DNA of 64,000 nt from Struthidea cinerea. Its lineage: Eukaryota > Chordata > Aves > Passeriformes > Corcoracidae. The position numbers and the translations under genes are program-made. The stretch covers positions 633,894 through 697,893 of the forward strand of contig VZTI01003153.1 of the NCBI GenBank assembly GCA_013397865.1, written 5' to 3'. Of the stretch, positions 47,961 to 60,340 are shown in pieces. The stretch's first letter is position 1. Every line of letters starts with the position of its first letter. The notes beneath the pieces are model-generated. The model worked only from the letters and a program-made list of their open reading frames with translations. It was not told where the DNA came from and made no database searches.

Positions 47961-50900
47961 GGGGCTGGAGAGGAGATCTCCTGCTCATCCTCTTGGGATG
48001 GGGTCTGGAGGGGCTTCTTTCCAGGGATGCACAAAACACATGTCCAGTTACATATCTACCAAAACCCTGCCTGCATTGTAATTTGAGGTGTGTTTCCAAA
48101 AGCAGTTTTAAACCCAGTTTAAAGCCACTTCTGCTGAAAGCGTTGCCAGTATGATCTGTCAGTCAGTCAGTCGTCCTCCAGCCTGGAGAACAGCTGCTTT
48201 CCTGTAAAAAAATGGAATGGACATTTACTGGTTCACCTCAGGTTTGGAAGATTTTTGCTCGCTTCCCAGCTGTGCCACAGGCGGGCCAAGGGAAGACAGC
48301 TCTTGAATTAAATTTTATTGCAGATTCACTTGAAATCTTCTGCATAAAAAGGAACTTGTGCATATTTTTTGTCTGAAAATCATCTGGCATGTTAATAAAA
48401 GTCACTTACACCAACTTGGAGGGGTGTTTACTGAAAATCTACCTGCATCCTCACCAAGGGAGCTGCGGCTATCGCAGGTAATGAAATGCATCTTGTCCCT
48501 GGAGCGTGACTGGTGGGCATTTCAATACCAGATGGAATGTCCACCAGGATCCAGCTGTGGCTGCAGCACAGCTGGGCTGTGCCAGTGCCCTGGGCAGCCA
48601 GAGCTGGGGCAGAAACTGCCCTGTGCAGGGATGCTCTGAGGAGCTGGGGGACAGCAGATATAGCTCATTTGTCTGCAGAGTCAAATTTTCATTGATCTGG
48701 TGGCCTATAAGGTGCAGTCCCTGAAAATTATTGGACATTAATTGGACAAGGAGAGTTGCTGTGCAGAGGGATGACCCAAACATCAGACTCATTCTCACGT
48801 CTGGTTCAGTGTGCTGAAAGCAGCTGACAGCTGTGGACAGAGAAACTCTAAACCTACCAAAATGGTAGCCTGAGGTGGGACCCCCTTTCCAGGCTGTTGC
48901 CCATCTCTCCAGCAGCACTGGGTCCATCTCAGCATCTCTGTGCACACTGGACACCTCCCCTCACCATCATTGCTTCCAGAGAGCTGATGGTGAGGAAAAG
49001 TATCTGCTGGAGTTCTGAACCCACTCTAGACCAGCCCAAACTGGACAATTTTACAAACCTGTGGGGCCATTGCTTTCTGCCTGGCATGGGTGATCGCCTT
49101 GCAAACTGGTGGCATCACAAAGGCTAAAATTTGCTGACCTGCCTGTAGGAAAAGCACTTCTATTAGAGCAGCACATCCCAAAATGAAAAAGGGCTGCTAT
49201 CATATATCTGGTTCCTGATTTTTTTGTGTCCACAGCTCCTAGCCAAAATTAAGTATTAGGAAGTAAAACACCTCCATACATTTCTCACGGGCACGTAGGA
49301 AAAGAACACAATTTTAGAGAGGAGTGCAGGGAATTCCTCTCTCTCAGGGAATTCTGTTATCTCTCCTCATGCTCTAGCATTGCTTATCAATATTAAACCA
49401 AATAAATAAGAGAAATGGGAAGAGAAAACTACTCAGAAGCAGTCAGTGGCCTCAGACAGCACAGCTCTGCTTTGACCCTGCAGCTCATGGCACCTTTCAC
49501 CTTTGCAGCAGGGTGCCTGTTGTCCCCATGGAGACACCAGCACAACGCACCTTGTCTGATGGATGTTGGGCGTTTTGAAGAGAATATAATAGAGAATTTC
49601 TTTTTTTTTTTTCCTGAGGGATTTCACACATTTTAGCATCTTCTGAGGATGCAGCTCAAGGTGTGCAGACAAACCAATCTGCCATCCCCTGAAGAAATGG
49701 TGCATCATCAGTTACTGAAGCTCTCATCACCTTTGGTTGGACTTTTTCAGCCTGTTCATAGTCATCACTTGAAGGATCACAGAATTTGCCCCATGCATTT
49801 CCAGAGGCAACTTTGAAAAGGCCAGCTGGCAAGGAAGGAGAAGAGAGAAAGATTTTATTTTAGTATGAGCCCTTGGAGAGTGGGATCTCCTGGAAAAAGA
49901 AAATACCAACCTGGAACAGTAAGTGTTGCCTTCAGGACTTCTTTGCTGTGAAGGGACCCCAAATACCTTGATTATGGCTTGTGCCCATCACTTTACAGAG
50001 AGGCACTGACAAGCATTAGCTGGATAACTGTACAGAACTGAAAAACTGTGCAAAACCTGGAAAAAGTTTCCAAGTACAACCTGAAATGCCAAGAGAGGAC
50101 AATAATGGGCTCTGTGTGTCTCTGGAAGAGCAAGCAAATGGCAAGGGCAACACTGAAGGGCAATGTGTGCCTGGAGGCAGAGGAGCCTTCCCCTTTGGAT
50201 GGCTTTAGGGACAGCTGCCAGGATTTTACGTATAGTTGATCCATTTTCAGGGCAGTGGGATAAATTCTGTGCTCTCTTGAAGACTCTCCGAGCCCAATGA
50301 TCCACACCTTGGTATCACACACATGGGTATCATACACCTCGAGTAACTATTTCTGTGCTTTCCAGGGAGGGATCACTCTTCCCTACAGCAGACGGGCTTG
50401 GAGGATGCAAAATCAAGACCATTTTCAACAGACTCAGTCACAACTTCGTTGAGAGTTATTGATACCATTGCTTAGGTGATGTGCATCTCCCACAGGACTT
50501 TTGCTACTTACAGTCGTTTGTTTCTCAACTCTGCACGCACACTGCATGCACACACAGGCAAGAGTAATTTTCAGGACGTGCCAAGCTTCAGGAAAATGAG
50601 ATACAGCATGTGCTCATGCTCTGAGCATGTAGCAGAAGGACTTGTTCCAGCATTCGCAGAGTTGCAGGGTGAAATAGGGCCTTGGAATAAAATTGTCATT
50701 ATGCAGGGAAGGACAGGGGATGAGAAATCACAATAGAAATTGTCTATTCTAATGAGAAAAGGGTTGTGTGGTGATGAGCAAGGAAAGGCATTTCAAAGGA
50801 AGGAAAACAATACCTTGTGCAAATTGCATGAGGCTGCTGTTTGCTTAGAGGGAGCAGAGGCCAAGGCCTGACAGTTTCATCAGAGAAATTGGTTAGGAAA

Positions 50901-51889
50901 TGACCAAGGGAACATAATTCATTGTTCAAATGTCAAGCTGCTCATATCTAGAGAGGAGAGTGTGCATTTATCAGCAGCAGTAGTACACACCCCAAAAGAA
51001 TATAAGAGAAACCAAAAACTCCATCATAGATCTGGCATGACTCAGATATCCCTGGTGCTCTGGCTGCAGATGCACAGGAGAGGAAGATTTGTATTATATT
51101 TCCTAGGAATGTGGTGTGATGGACAAACACTGAGTGTGTTGTAAGCCTGACAGAAGAGAAAACGAAACTTTTCCCAGCCGCTGGGCTGTGCATGGTCTCA
51201 GCAGAGCAATAAGCAAGAGATGCATCTGTAGTAACTGGAGATATTGAATTGGGGCAGCCACGAGCAGACAGGAGGATTCAATCTAAGGGGTCAGGGGAAT
51301 ACTGCTAAAGTAGTTTATTTTGCAGGCAACAATAGATTAAGACAGATTTGCAGGGAAAAATTTCTACTGAAAGCATCTTTAAAAGATCAAGTACCAGTTT
51401 TTAGGTAGAAAACAAACAGCTGAGGGAATAGTGAGAGAATATGTGCTGCGTCAAAAATAAACATGTTTGTTGTGATGTATCTAGAGGAAAGTGGAAGAGG
51501 AGGGGAATTGCTGCAGGGGAATTGCACACAAGGTTTGTTGGAACAATCTTGGGTAAGAAAAGACTTCTTACATGGCATGTCTTTTTGTTCAAGCCTCTTG
51601 TTGTTTTATATTATTGTCTAAAAGCCACACGTTGATCACAGGAATCTTGTTCACAAGCACAGAACTAGAGTGTCAGAGGTGAGGTACAAGTCTTGGAGTT
51701 TGAGGCTTTTAATTTTGCCTTTGGATCAGCGTAAGTGGTGAACAGACCCATCTGTGTTCTGCTTTATCAGACCTGCCACACCCAGACTAAACTGCTTTGA
51801 GTATTTATGAATTGAACCTTAGGAAGTCAATCCAGGTCAATAACTAGGATGACAAATTCAGGCTAGTAGATATGCATTAACTGAAAAAT
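47961..51889. other. Intergenic DNA, nothing recognised
   Basis: No supported genes or transposons. Short open frames overlap on both strands (for example 48358-48639 + and 48469-48954 -). A small GTCAGTCAGTCA repeat occurs near 48160. Confidence 0.4.
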
Positions 51890-52390
51890 TGCAAAAGAAC
51901 TCTGTGCCACTTGGTGTCCAAGCAATGAAATGGCACATGAAAGTCTCTGGAGATTAATGTAAAGTGATGTACATGGAAAATAATCCTAAATTTGCTTGTA
52001 TAGTGATGGGCTATGAGATATTATCAACCAGGAGCAAAATCTTGGGTTTATAATATCAGGTTATGTGAAAATATCAGCTTGATGCATTGAGAAGAAATTG
52101 TTAGGAAAGGAGCAAAGAACACAAACAGGCTATGCTAGCGCATCAAAGACAGAGCTGATCCTCTGGCTCAGAGGATGTGAAAATTAGTATCACATAAATT
52201 TAATATTGTAGAAATTGAAGAACTAAAGAAAAGAGTGATGGGATGATTAAATATGTAGTAAGGTTCCTGTAGAAAAATTTTCTTACTAGACAAGAACTCT
52301 TCAGTCAGGGAGAGAAACGACTGAGAGGATCTATGAGGGTCATCTCAAAAATAATGAGCAATATTCGTTAAGGTCATTATCTCTGGTCCA
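51890..52390 (+). mobile_element. Ancient CR1-type LINE remnant
   Basis: The order TAAAGTGATGTACATGGAAA (about 51960), GGGCTATGAGATATTATCAA, AGGAAAGGAGCAAAGAACAC and CAGTCAGGGAGAGAAACGAC with CTATGAGGGTC matches my memory of the 3' half of ORF2 in old reptile/bird CR1 elements. Decay is extensive and bounds are approximate. Confidence 0.55.
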
Positions 52391-52875
52391 GCAGTTCCGT
52401 GGGGCACAAGTAACTGGAGTCCAGGACAGCATCCTGGGGAAGCCTTACTGCAGTTCCTGAGGTGTTCACTACTGGCCTCTGTTGGAGGTAAGTTTCTGGG
52501 CTGGGTGGTCTAATCTGATTTAGCTTCCCTTACACTTTCAGGATCCTTAGGCCATGAATAGATATTTCAATCTCACACAACATAATGCAGCATTAGCACT
52601 TATCTCCCCTAATCCCTTCTGCAGAAACCACACAGCTCCTCTCCCTCCTGCTTGTTATGATCAACAGTCTGAAGGGCTCCCAAATACACTGATTTTTATA
52701 TTGCTTCCAGGTGCTGCCCTGGGTGTCATAATGTGAACAAACACCAGCAAATGCACGTGGCACAGCAGATTCCAAGCCACCCGTCTCCTTGCTCCTTCTC
52801 ATGTGCCACCGCCCAGCTTTCTCAAGAAGGTTCATCCACACTGGGAAACACTGACATTCCATACCCACCTGCACC

Positions 52876-52996
52876 TGTTCCTGGGTCACCTGCTCCAGGT
52901 TACCGTGCCTTGGCAGGGGCAGTGGGGTGGATGATCTCCAAAGGTCCCTTCCAACCTTAAAAATTCTCTGATTCTGCGGTTCTGTGATTCTGTGGC
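52876..52996 (+). mobile_element. CR1 LINE 3' end
   Basis: CTTGGCAGGGGCAGTGGGGT and GATGATCTCCAAAGGTCCCT are followed by CCAACCTT and three octamer variants, ATTCTCTG, ATTCTGCGG and TGATTCTGTGG. Confidence 0.85.
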
Positions 52997-53738
52997 ACAG
53001 CTCAGCCAATTCTGTAACAGAGACACAAACGTGGTACAGAATGATTGGCTGGACCCAAACAGCTCAGCACTGTGGTTTTGTTTGACCCAGACGCTACAAA
53101 AATGAGAGCTGCTCTGCTTGCTGATGGTAATTTTGTTTGGATCCTGTAAACCAAGGCACAGAGAGAACTGGAGCTCACAGTTCAGCCCGCTGTGAAAAGG
53201 CAGCAACTCTCCCCCTGCTACTTTCAGAATGTACTTGCCTATTCTACACACTGCTCTGATCAGCCTTTTATTCATGCATGCAAATATTCAATCATATTTT
53301 GGCTCTTCAAGCTTCCAGGTCAATGGGGAAAAAAGTCAATAAGTCAACAAATTAATTTAATTTATGCGCCCTGCAGATGAGGAATAGTGGGGTGCAGGGG
53401 GTTCTGAGCAGGAATGAAGATTCAGAGCGGAAAATGACAGCAAAGCATTTGAGATGTACACAGTTTTGGATTTATGGCCATCCATCCAAGATACCATGAG
53501 GTAGGTAAGTTCTGGGTAGCAACTGTGTCAGCTGGGGAGAGCTGCTCCGTGCAGCTGCTGGGGGGCTGATAATGTGGTGACACGAGTCACATCAGAAAAC
53601 ATTTCATATACAAAACCCAGGACACTGTCACCTCCTTTGCCTCTCACAGGCACTGTTTGCAAGGCCCTCAGGGCCCTGCCTGAGCTCCCCTCTGGAAGGG
53701 CACAGGACTCCTGTAGGACCTGTGCTCTATCTGCCGTT

Positions 53739-53812
53739 GCTGGCCTTGAACACTTCCAGGGATGGGGATGTCAGTCACGCTGGAAGGACTCTGCAAACCT
53801 GTGCCTTTGGGT
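53739..53812 (-). mobile_element. Short CR1 LINE fragment
   Basis: GGCCTTGAACACTTCCAGGG with ATGGGGATGTC, then AACCTGTGCCTTTGGG, resembles an inverted internal CR1 3' segment with a small insertion. There are no octamers. Confidence 0.5.
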
Positions 53813-56800
53813 TCAAAGCAAACTTAATTAGTGACCTGTTTACTCAAAAGAGGATGATGTGCCCAAGTGTTCCTGTCTTCAATGGTAAACAAAGAATTAT
53901 TAAAAGGTTCTCAAGGATTTGAGACAGTAATTAAAAGAAGATGAGTGATTGTCACAAGCTGCAGCCTGGCTGCTTTGCAAATGTGTGTGGTGAAGCTCCT
54001 TGGCTGGGATGTGGCTGTGATTGCAAATTATCATCTCTAAGGCTAAAGATATAACAGGATTCCCACGCATCCCTCTCTGAGGCAGCTGCACGTTTCCATG
54101 CACAGGGAACAGAGCTGCTGCGGGACAGACACTGCACTTGGAGCCGTGCGGAGGGGACGGCAGCAAATTGTAAACAGTGTCTGGATACAGAGTCAAAAAA
54201 AGGTGTAGATGGACCTGTCAAACCGAGCATGGCAGGAATGGGGTGCCTTTCCCATGTCCTTTCTGCAGATCCCACTGGTGAAATGCAGAATTCCCCACTG
54301 AGAGAATGGATGTAAAGTTTTTTTAGGGAGGAAAGAGCTGCGGGAAGCAGCCAGGTATGTGCAGTTCCAGAAGCTGTTCATTGACAAGAGCCAAGTTAAC
54401 AAGAAAGTCCATTTTTAAAACACTGGAAAAGTCCTCTGCTCTTCCTTAAATGGAATCTGTTGTGTCTTTAGTCTGCTTAGTGCAAGCTAATCCCTCGGCT
54501 CATTTGTAAAGAAAATAGTGATATAAATGGATAAAGCTCTCAAGATAGCTGCTAACAATCATGTTGCAAGCCAATTTTCTGCTTCACTAATACTCTGAAG
54601 CTAATCAGCATTTTTCTAAATGATCTCTGCATACTACTTGGTATTTCTGCCCCCGATATATTTACTTGGAAACATTTATGCTGGTCACACATCCTGTCAC
54701 TTATTTGTACTTACCAATTAAAATAACATTTTATAGAAATAATTTCATGAGTTGTAGCTCCCAAAGATGAGTGACATTCTCCCAGACCAGGGGTTTCCCT
54801 GACATCCAAAGCTGTGTGTGAGCTGAAGGATGGAGGCAGGGTGGAAGATGGGCGCCAGGTTGGATGCTGCTGCAGCAGGTGGAAGAGGGCAGCAGATGAC
54901 CAAGAGCTGAGCAGGTGGAGCTTCACCAAGACCCTGGCATTGCAGACAAACAGAGGGGCTTGAGCTGGTTTTGCCTGGAATCCAGACTGAGGTCTGCACG
55001 TGGCTCTGAAAAGATACACAGGTGGTGTTCCTGCCTTTCGGGGCACATCAGGCATGGGGTGCCAGAAACTGGGAGATTCAATTAAATTTCACCAAGATTT
55101 AAACTTACTGTTGCATTGCTCTCCCCAGCCATTTTTATAAAAGTTAGTACTAAATTCAGCACCTCCTGGTTTTCTGATGATGAGCCACACTTAAGGAAGA
55201 AAATACACCACTGATAATGGTTCAGCTGGTTCTTCCTTGGCTGCACAATGATAAATAGCACCCAGTCCTGAGTGTAACTCTTCATTTTCCAGACTTCTTC
55301 CATAAGATTTTCTACCAGCACTTCATTTTGGCATGAAGCTTCTTTTGAGTCCCAAGTAAAGGTGCTCCCCAGGATATGTTAAGGTGAACATTGACAAAAA
55401 AACTGTTCCAGTCTTTATCCCTTGGCCTCATCCAAGTTCTTTTATGTCTCAGTCTTCTATGTGCTTCACCACTTTTGGGCAAGTCTTCTATCCTGAAGTA
55501 TTTTTTTAAATGTTATAATGTCTTGTTATTTTGATGCGTTTTGCAAGCTGTTCACCAAACTCTCTTTAGCCTTCTTTCGTTTTTAAACAAGCAGAGTTTC
55601 AACCGACCACCACGTGGGGAGAGCTGAGGCTTCCAGGTCCTTGTAGGACGCCCAGCATAAGTCATCTCTAAACATGCACCTACTATTGCTTCCAAAATGG
55701 TCTCGGATCTCAGGAGAGCAAGACTGAGCCATAAGACTACAAAAGTAGGAGGTGGTTGCTGAAAAAAAACCAAAGAACAGAGACAGTTAAAGCTACGGGG
55801 CCTCTGCTTTTTTCTGAGATGTTGGTCATTTTTAGCTGAATTTTGGTTTGAACAATTTAACTTTTTTTTTATACCTCCATGTGAAAAAAAAAAAATTTAT
55901 CTATTTCTGCATTCAGCACAGGACTATTGCTTATCTGGAGTCTTTCTGAAGGCAATGACTCCATTAAACAGCACCTTTTGCTACTAAATGTTATTGAAAT
56001 ACGTTCAATAGTTACTGAAAAGGGTCAGGGAAATTACTGCTGACTACCTCTTAAGAACCTTGCAAGGAGGAAATTCATGTGGGCTATGACAATTCCATAG
56101 GAATCATGCAGGAATGGGTTCAAAAAACTCCATAATGGACGAGATGTGGAAATAATATTGAGATTTGCAGTTAACTCCATTTAAGAAAAGTATATGTGAA
56201 TATAACTGAAGCATTCGCTACTTAAATCTTCCCATTGACAGTAGAATTCGTATTTTTCACAGAATTTCTTCAACACCATTATTTCCTCTTTTTTTCAGCT
56301 TCAATTCTATTCTCATCTGAATGAGATGCACTCCCACAAACTGAAATCAATGAAAGCCTGTACAACCCCTGGCAAAGGACGTCCATCAAAAGGTTCTTCC
56401 CACTGCGTTCACTTCAAGAAAATCCTTCCCAAGGATTTCTGTGACACCACAGAAGACTCACAAGTTCTATGAGCCACAAAAATAACTGATTTAACTTATG
56501 CTTTAAATTTCTTTTCAGTATTTCTCTGCATGTTTTATTCACTGGAGCAGAGAAGTATCAAGTAGATGTATAAGAACAAGTGAAACCACTGGTCACTCTT
56601 ATTTATGGTTACAGCCTGAGAGAGTTAAATATTGGATTTTCTCCTGGATAAAAAAAGTTGTCATTTCTGGGTTTTTTTAATTTCTTGTTCATAAAGCAGA
56701 TGAATTTTCACAATTTCCATCGAAATAGAAAATACTAAGCAAAATTAAGTTAAAACAAACAAACAACAGCAACAAAAAAAACCACCCATGGAATGCCAGA

Positions 56801-57660
56801 TCATTTTTAGCACTATGAAGCGAAGAAACAGCTTTGACCTGTGGGCTTCCCAAACTGCCCTGTAAAACACAGAGCTTAGAAGTCCTGTGTGCAGAGACAA
56901 TAAAGAGCCTTCCTACATCAGGAAGCTTTTTCACCCAGAGTCATGGCAACCCTGTCTTCAGATCAGTTTAGTAAACTAATCTGTCTTGAAAGCATTTGGT
57001 ACTGTTCTGCTGGGAATGCTGTGGGAGCATTACAATCCTGATGATTAGAAACTTCCAATTAATTTGCAGGTTAAAATGTACTCGTGGTCATTTGATACCC
57101 ATTTGTTCTGCTGCCAAGATTGCCTGTAACTGAGAGCTGGGCACCCTGTGAGCCCCAGGATGCCCCAGGATGCCAGGGCACAGCTGTGGGGTTCCTTTTC
57201 TCAGCTGCATTTCAGCCAAAGCACATCAAAATTGACACGTGCCACAGAAACTGCCTCCCTAGCTCCAGCTGCAAACATCTGCTGATCCACCACTGATGCA
57301 AACCAAAGGGCTTCACATCTGGGAAATTTTCAGGCAGGTTCAGCTGAGCAAACACGCAGAGGGAATTTACTTGTCTAGATGTGAGCACCTGCTGCCGCCT
57401 CAAGCTCCTGTGAGGTCTGGATGGTACAGGCAGACATGGAACAGGATCTGAAAGGGTCTCATCACTCTCTGGAGGCCAGGCAGGGCCTTTTAGGGCACCC
57501 CAAAACCTTCAGACAACTCTGTGAGAAACCTGAATCCCCGCTGGATGTTCAGGACAGTGTGAGCTGGAGAGCTCTCTAGGATCTGTTAAATCCATTTCCT
57601 ACCGTGGGAGCTCAGCCATGGTGCTCACAAAGGAACACAGACGTGTAGACACCTGGGTAT
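53813..57660. other. Intergenic DNA with one possible conserved block
   Basis: No supported gene. The AT-rich block at about 54410-54715 (CTAATACTCTGAAGCTAATC, GAAAATAGTGATATAAATGG) looks unique and enhancer-like. The remainder is unremarkable, with T/A runs near 55861 and 55884. Confidence 0.35.
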
Positions 57661-57665
57661 AGGTG

Positions 57666-58259
57666 TGTTCTAGTTAGAAAACAAACCAGTGGGAGGCACC
57701 AAGTCAGAATAACAATTTAATAGGGAAATAATAATAATGATTAAAAAAAAAGGTAAAGGCAGAAAAAAACCCCAGTGGGTTAAACTGACAGAGTCAGGAT
57801 ACAACCTGACACCCTGCTGATCAGGGTGGCAATAGCAGTCCAGTAAGATGGTGGCTGCAGTCCTCCTGAAGTGGTGGATGTGGCTCTGTTGAAGTAGTGG
57901 TCCGGTCGAAGGGTCTGCTCTTCCTCAGAAGGTCCAGTGGTGGCTGTGTAGCTCCTATCCTCTGGGAAATCCAGTGGAAAGGGTGTCTGTGATGTCCAGA
58001 GTCTCAGATTATATGCAGGATGGAATGCCTGGGTCCTCCCCCTGGGCGGAGCATCCCACAATGGGATGATGAGTCATGAGGCCAGGTGTTGATGGGCTCA
58101 TTAACAGAAGATAATCCGGGGGGGAGTTATCTCTGAGTAATGTGGCAGGGCATTGATGGGCCATTAGCAGAAAGATAGACTGGGGGGAGGAGGCCAGGAA
58201 ACACTGCCCCACCTGGTTTTAACAACTCATGGTAATAGAATATACTGCAACCCAGGACA
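57666..58259 (-). mobile_element. Solo LTR, ERVL-like, minus strand (TSD AGGTG)
   Basis: The element is 594 bp. On the minus strand it begins TGTCCTGGGTTGCAG and ends AACTAGAACA, and it is flanked by a perfect 5-bp direct repeat AGGTG at 57661-57665 and 58260-58264. A 5-bp duplication fits ERVL-type integration. A TATA-like CATATAATC lies at about 58015-58007 and an ATTAAA signal at 57721-57716. Two imperfect copies of a GATGGGC..CATTA..CAGAA.GATA unit (about 58084-58125 and 58147-58190) lie in the U3 part. Minus-strand open frames inside (57780-58061, 58009-58212) are chance frames. I recognise it as a common songbird LTR type. Confidence 0.85.
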
Positions 58260-58264
58260 AGGTG

Positions 58265-58805
58265 CCTTACCTTTTGACCTGAATCCCACATGATCTTAAA
58301 ATATTATCTGGAGAAATACTATTTTTCTGCACATAAATGTTATTGATGATTTTCTGGACTCCATGTATTTGGGGCACCATTAGAGAATTCAACATATTAG
58401 AAGTTATTATTAATAGACAAAGGGAGCTAAACAAAAACTAAAGCATAAACACACATTTTTCTCTTGCTTTCCTCAAAGGGGCCACAGTGGTACAAGAGAA
58501 CTCCTAAATTTATAGTGGATATAGTGGGGTTTCTTCAGCCTAGATTTTCAATGTCAGACTCAGAGAATTCAACTTTTTATACTTGGATTTTATGCCCTCC
58601 TAAGGTGAAAGAATAAAAATCATGAGAAGTCTATTAGAAAACCTGGGCTGACCTAGTTTCAATTATCCTTAGAAGGAGTTTGTTAGAAAAGATGACATTG
58701 TAAGAAAGATTTTGTCCTCTAGAACTGAGATTTCCTGATACTGTTACCTGGTGTTCCTGCACTGGAGTCAGAAGAGGGGAAGTAGAGGAGATCACTGCAA
58801 TGGTT
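58265..58805. other. Intergenic DNA between two LTR copies
   Basis: AT-rich, without recognised exon or repeat. Confidence 0.4.
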
Positions 58806-58935
58806 TGTGCTGGTTTTGGCTGGAGTAGAGTTACTTTTCTTCCCAGTGGCTGGTGTAGAGCTGGGTTTTGGGGTTGTGCTGAGCACAGGGTTGATAATAT
58901 TGAGATATTTTTGTTATTGCTGAGCAGGGCTCACA
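58806..58935 (+). mobile_element. Truncated avian ERV LTR (5' head only)
   Basis: It begins TGTGCTGGTTTTGGCTGG and continues TTACTTTTCTTCCCAGTGGC, GTTGATAATATTGAGATATT and GCTGAGCAGGGCTCACAT. This is the same head as in the old LTR starting at 660. The rest of the LTR is missing. Similarity stops just before a perfect hairpin. Confidence 0.75.
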
Positions 58936-58938
58936 TGC

Positions 58939-58973
58939 TCTGCTTTATCCCTCACATAGAGGGATAAAGCAGA
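58939..58973. repeat. Perfect 15-bp inverted repeat with 5-nt loop
   Basis: TCTGCTTTATCCCTC (58939-58953), loop ACATA, GAGGGATAAAGCAGA (58959-58973). Its position at the end of the truncated LTR suggests a fold-back duplication at the break. It is not followed by a T-run and there is no transcription unit to call it a terminator. Confidence 0.95.
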
Positions 58974-59734
58974 AGAAGATTGCAACTGAATTTCATCATT
59001 TCCAGAGCACATCTCTAAAAAGTTAGGATGGATGGTTCAGAGAAGTGAAAGGGACATCTGAGACAACGTTAATACGCTGAAGGCTTCAGTTGTCCTTGCC
59101 CTGTAGGGCAGGATAATCAGCATCTCTCCCACCATCCAGGAGAAACATCTGCAGGAAAGTTCTCTAGAATACCCCAAGAACAGTAACAGAAACAAGCAGA
59201 GAGACCACAAGGGTTGATATAAAGCAGATACTGGAGAAGAAAGATGTACCTTTACAGAGAAGAGCTCTAGTGATTAAAGCAAAAGGTGCCAGTCCTGTTT
59301 AGGAGCATTAAAGCCAGCAGAAAATCAGACTTCTGGCGCATTCATGGACATAAAAATAGAGAAACAGGCAACAAGGCACAGAAACAAAGCTGCACATGCT
59401 TGTCCTCACCCCATTCTCATAAGGCAGTGCTGATGCCACCATGGACCACAGAAAGGAGGAAAACAAGAGGAGGAGCATGGAAACGAGAAGGGGTCAGACT
59501 GACCCTAAACTCCAGGAGTTTCACATCCACCAGACTGAAGGATCCACTTCCCCTCCTGAATCCCATGTGACACCTCCGGGCAGCAACAAGCATTTTAAGC
59601 TCATCTGTCTAGCCAAAAATGACATCACATGGCTGAAAACAGCAAATTTAAAGGGAAGAGAAGAAAGGGAAAGAGTAAAATCAGTCTTAAGTCTGACCTC
59701 AAAGACATGTAAGATTTAAGATCAGATTTTTAAG

Positions 59735-60340
59735 AAAACGATAATGGAGATAAATGATATAACAAGCAGTATGGACTTAGCAAAGTTAGCTCAGGAACAT
59801 AATTGGCTTTCTAGATGCAGAGAGTGCAGTAGAGCTCATCCACACTGTCTGGAAGAAAGCACTTGATTAAACAACATCTGAGAGATTAGCTCAGATGGGA
59901 AGGGTGGAAACCAAATGGACTGCAAATGTGCTGCAGCGTGAGGGGGAGATGGAAATGTACCACTGCAAAGGCAGGGATCAGGAGGGGGGGAAATTATTAC
60001 TAAAGTTCCTTAAGAGACAGTTTTGACACCAATATTTTTGTAAATTACTTGGGCACAGAAAATGCCTGATAAAATCTGCTGAAGGCAAAATTTAGAGGCA
60101 ATGCCAGTATGTACGCGGAGAGAGATAAAAACAGGAGCTCATGATCCTGAGGACTGAGGTAAGCAGGGAGAGATAAAATTCACTGGTGTGAAATGCAAGG
60201 TAATGAATTTGGGAACCCAATAAAAATGCAGCTTTCTGATGCCTGTGCACCTCATCTCCTGCAAGTGACTGAGGAGTGCCAGCTGATTGGAGAGTGATCG
60301 GCATGATGAAGTTATGAAAATGAGAAATACGGTTGTAATC
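59735..60340 (+). mobile_element. Ancient CR1-type LINE remnant (ORF2)
   Basis: Consecutive segments follow the order of the reverse-transcriptase region of old CR1 elements. They are CTTTCTAGATGCAG with AGTGCAGTAGAGCTCATCCA, AAAGTTCCTTAAGAGACAGT, TGTAAATTACTTGGGCACAG and GTGTGAAATGCAAGGTAATG followed by AATTTGGG. The reading frame is destroyed. The assignment is from memory of the family, on several co-linear blocks. Confidence 0.6.

Noticed and set aside
57780..58212. Minus-strand open frames
   Set aside because: They lie wholly inside a solo LTR and have no retroviral protein features.
58939..58973. Hairpin as a transcription terminator or microRNA precursor
   Set aside because: A 15-bp stem is too short for a microRNA precursor, and there is no T-run or transcript context for a terminator.
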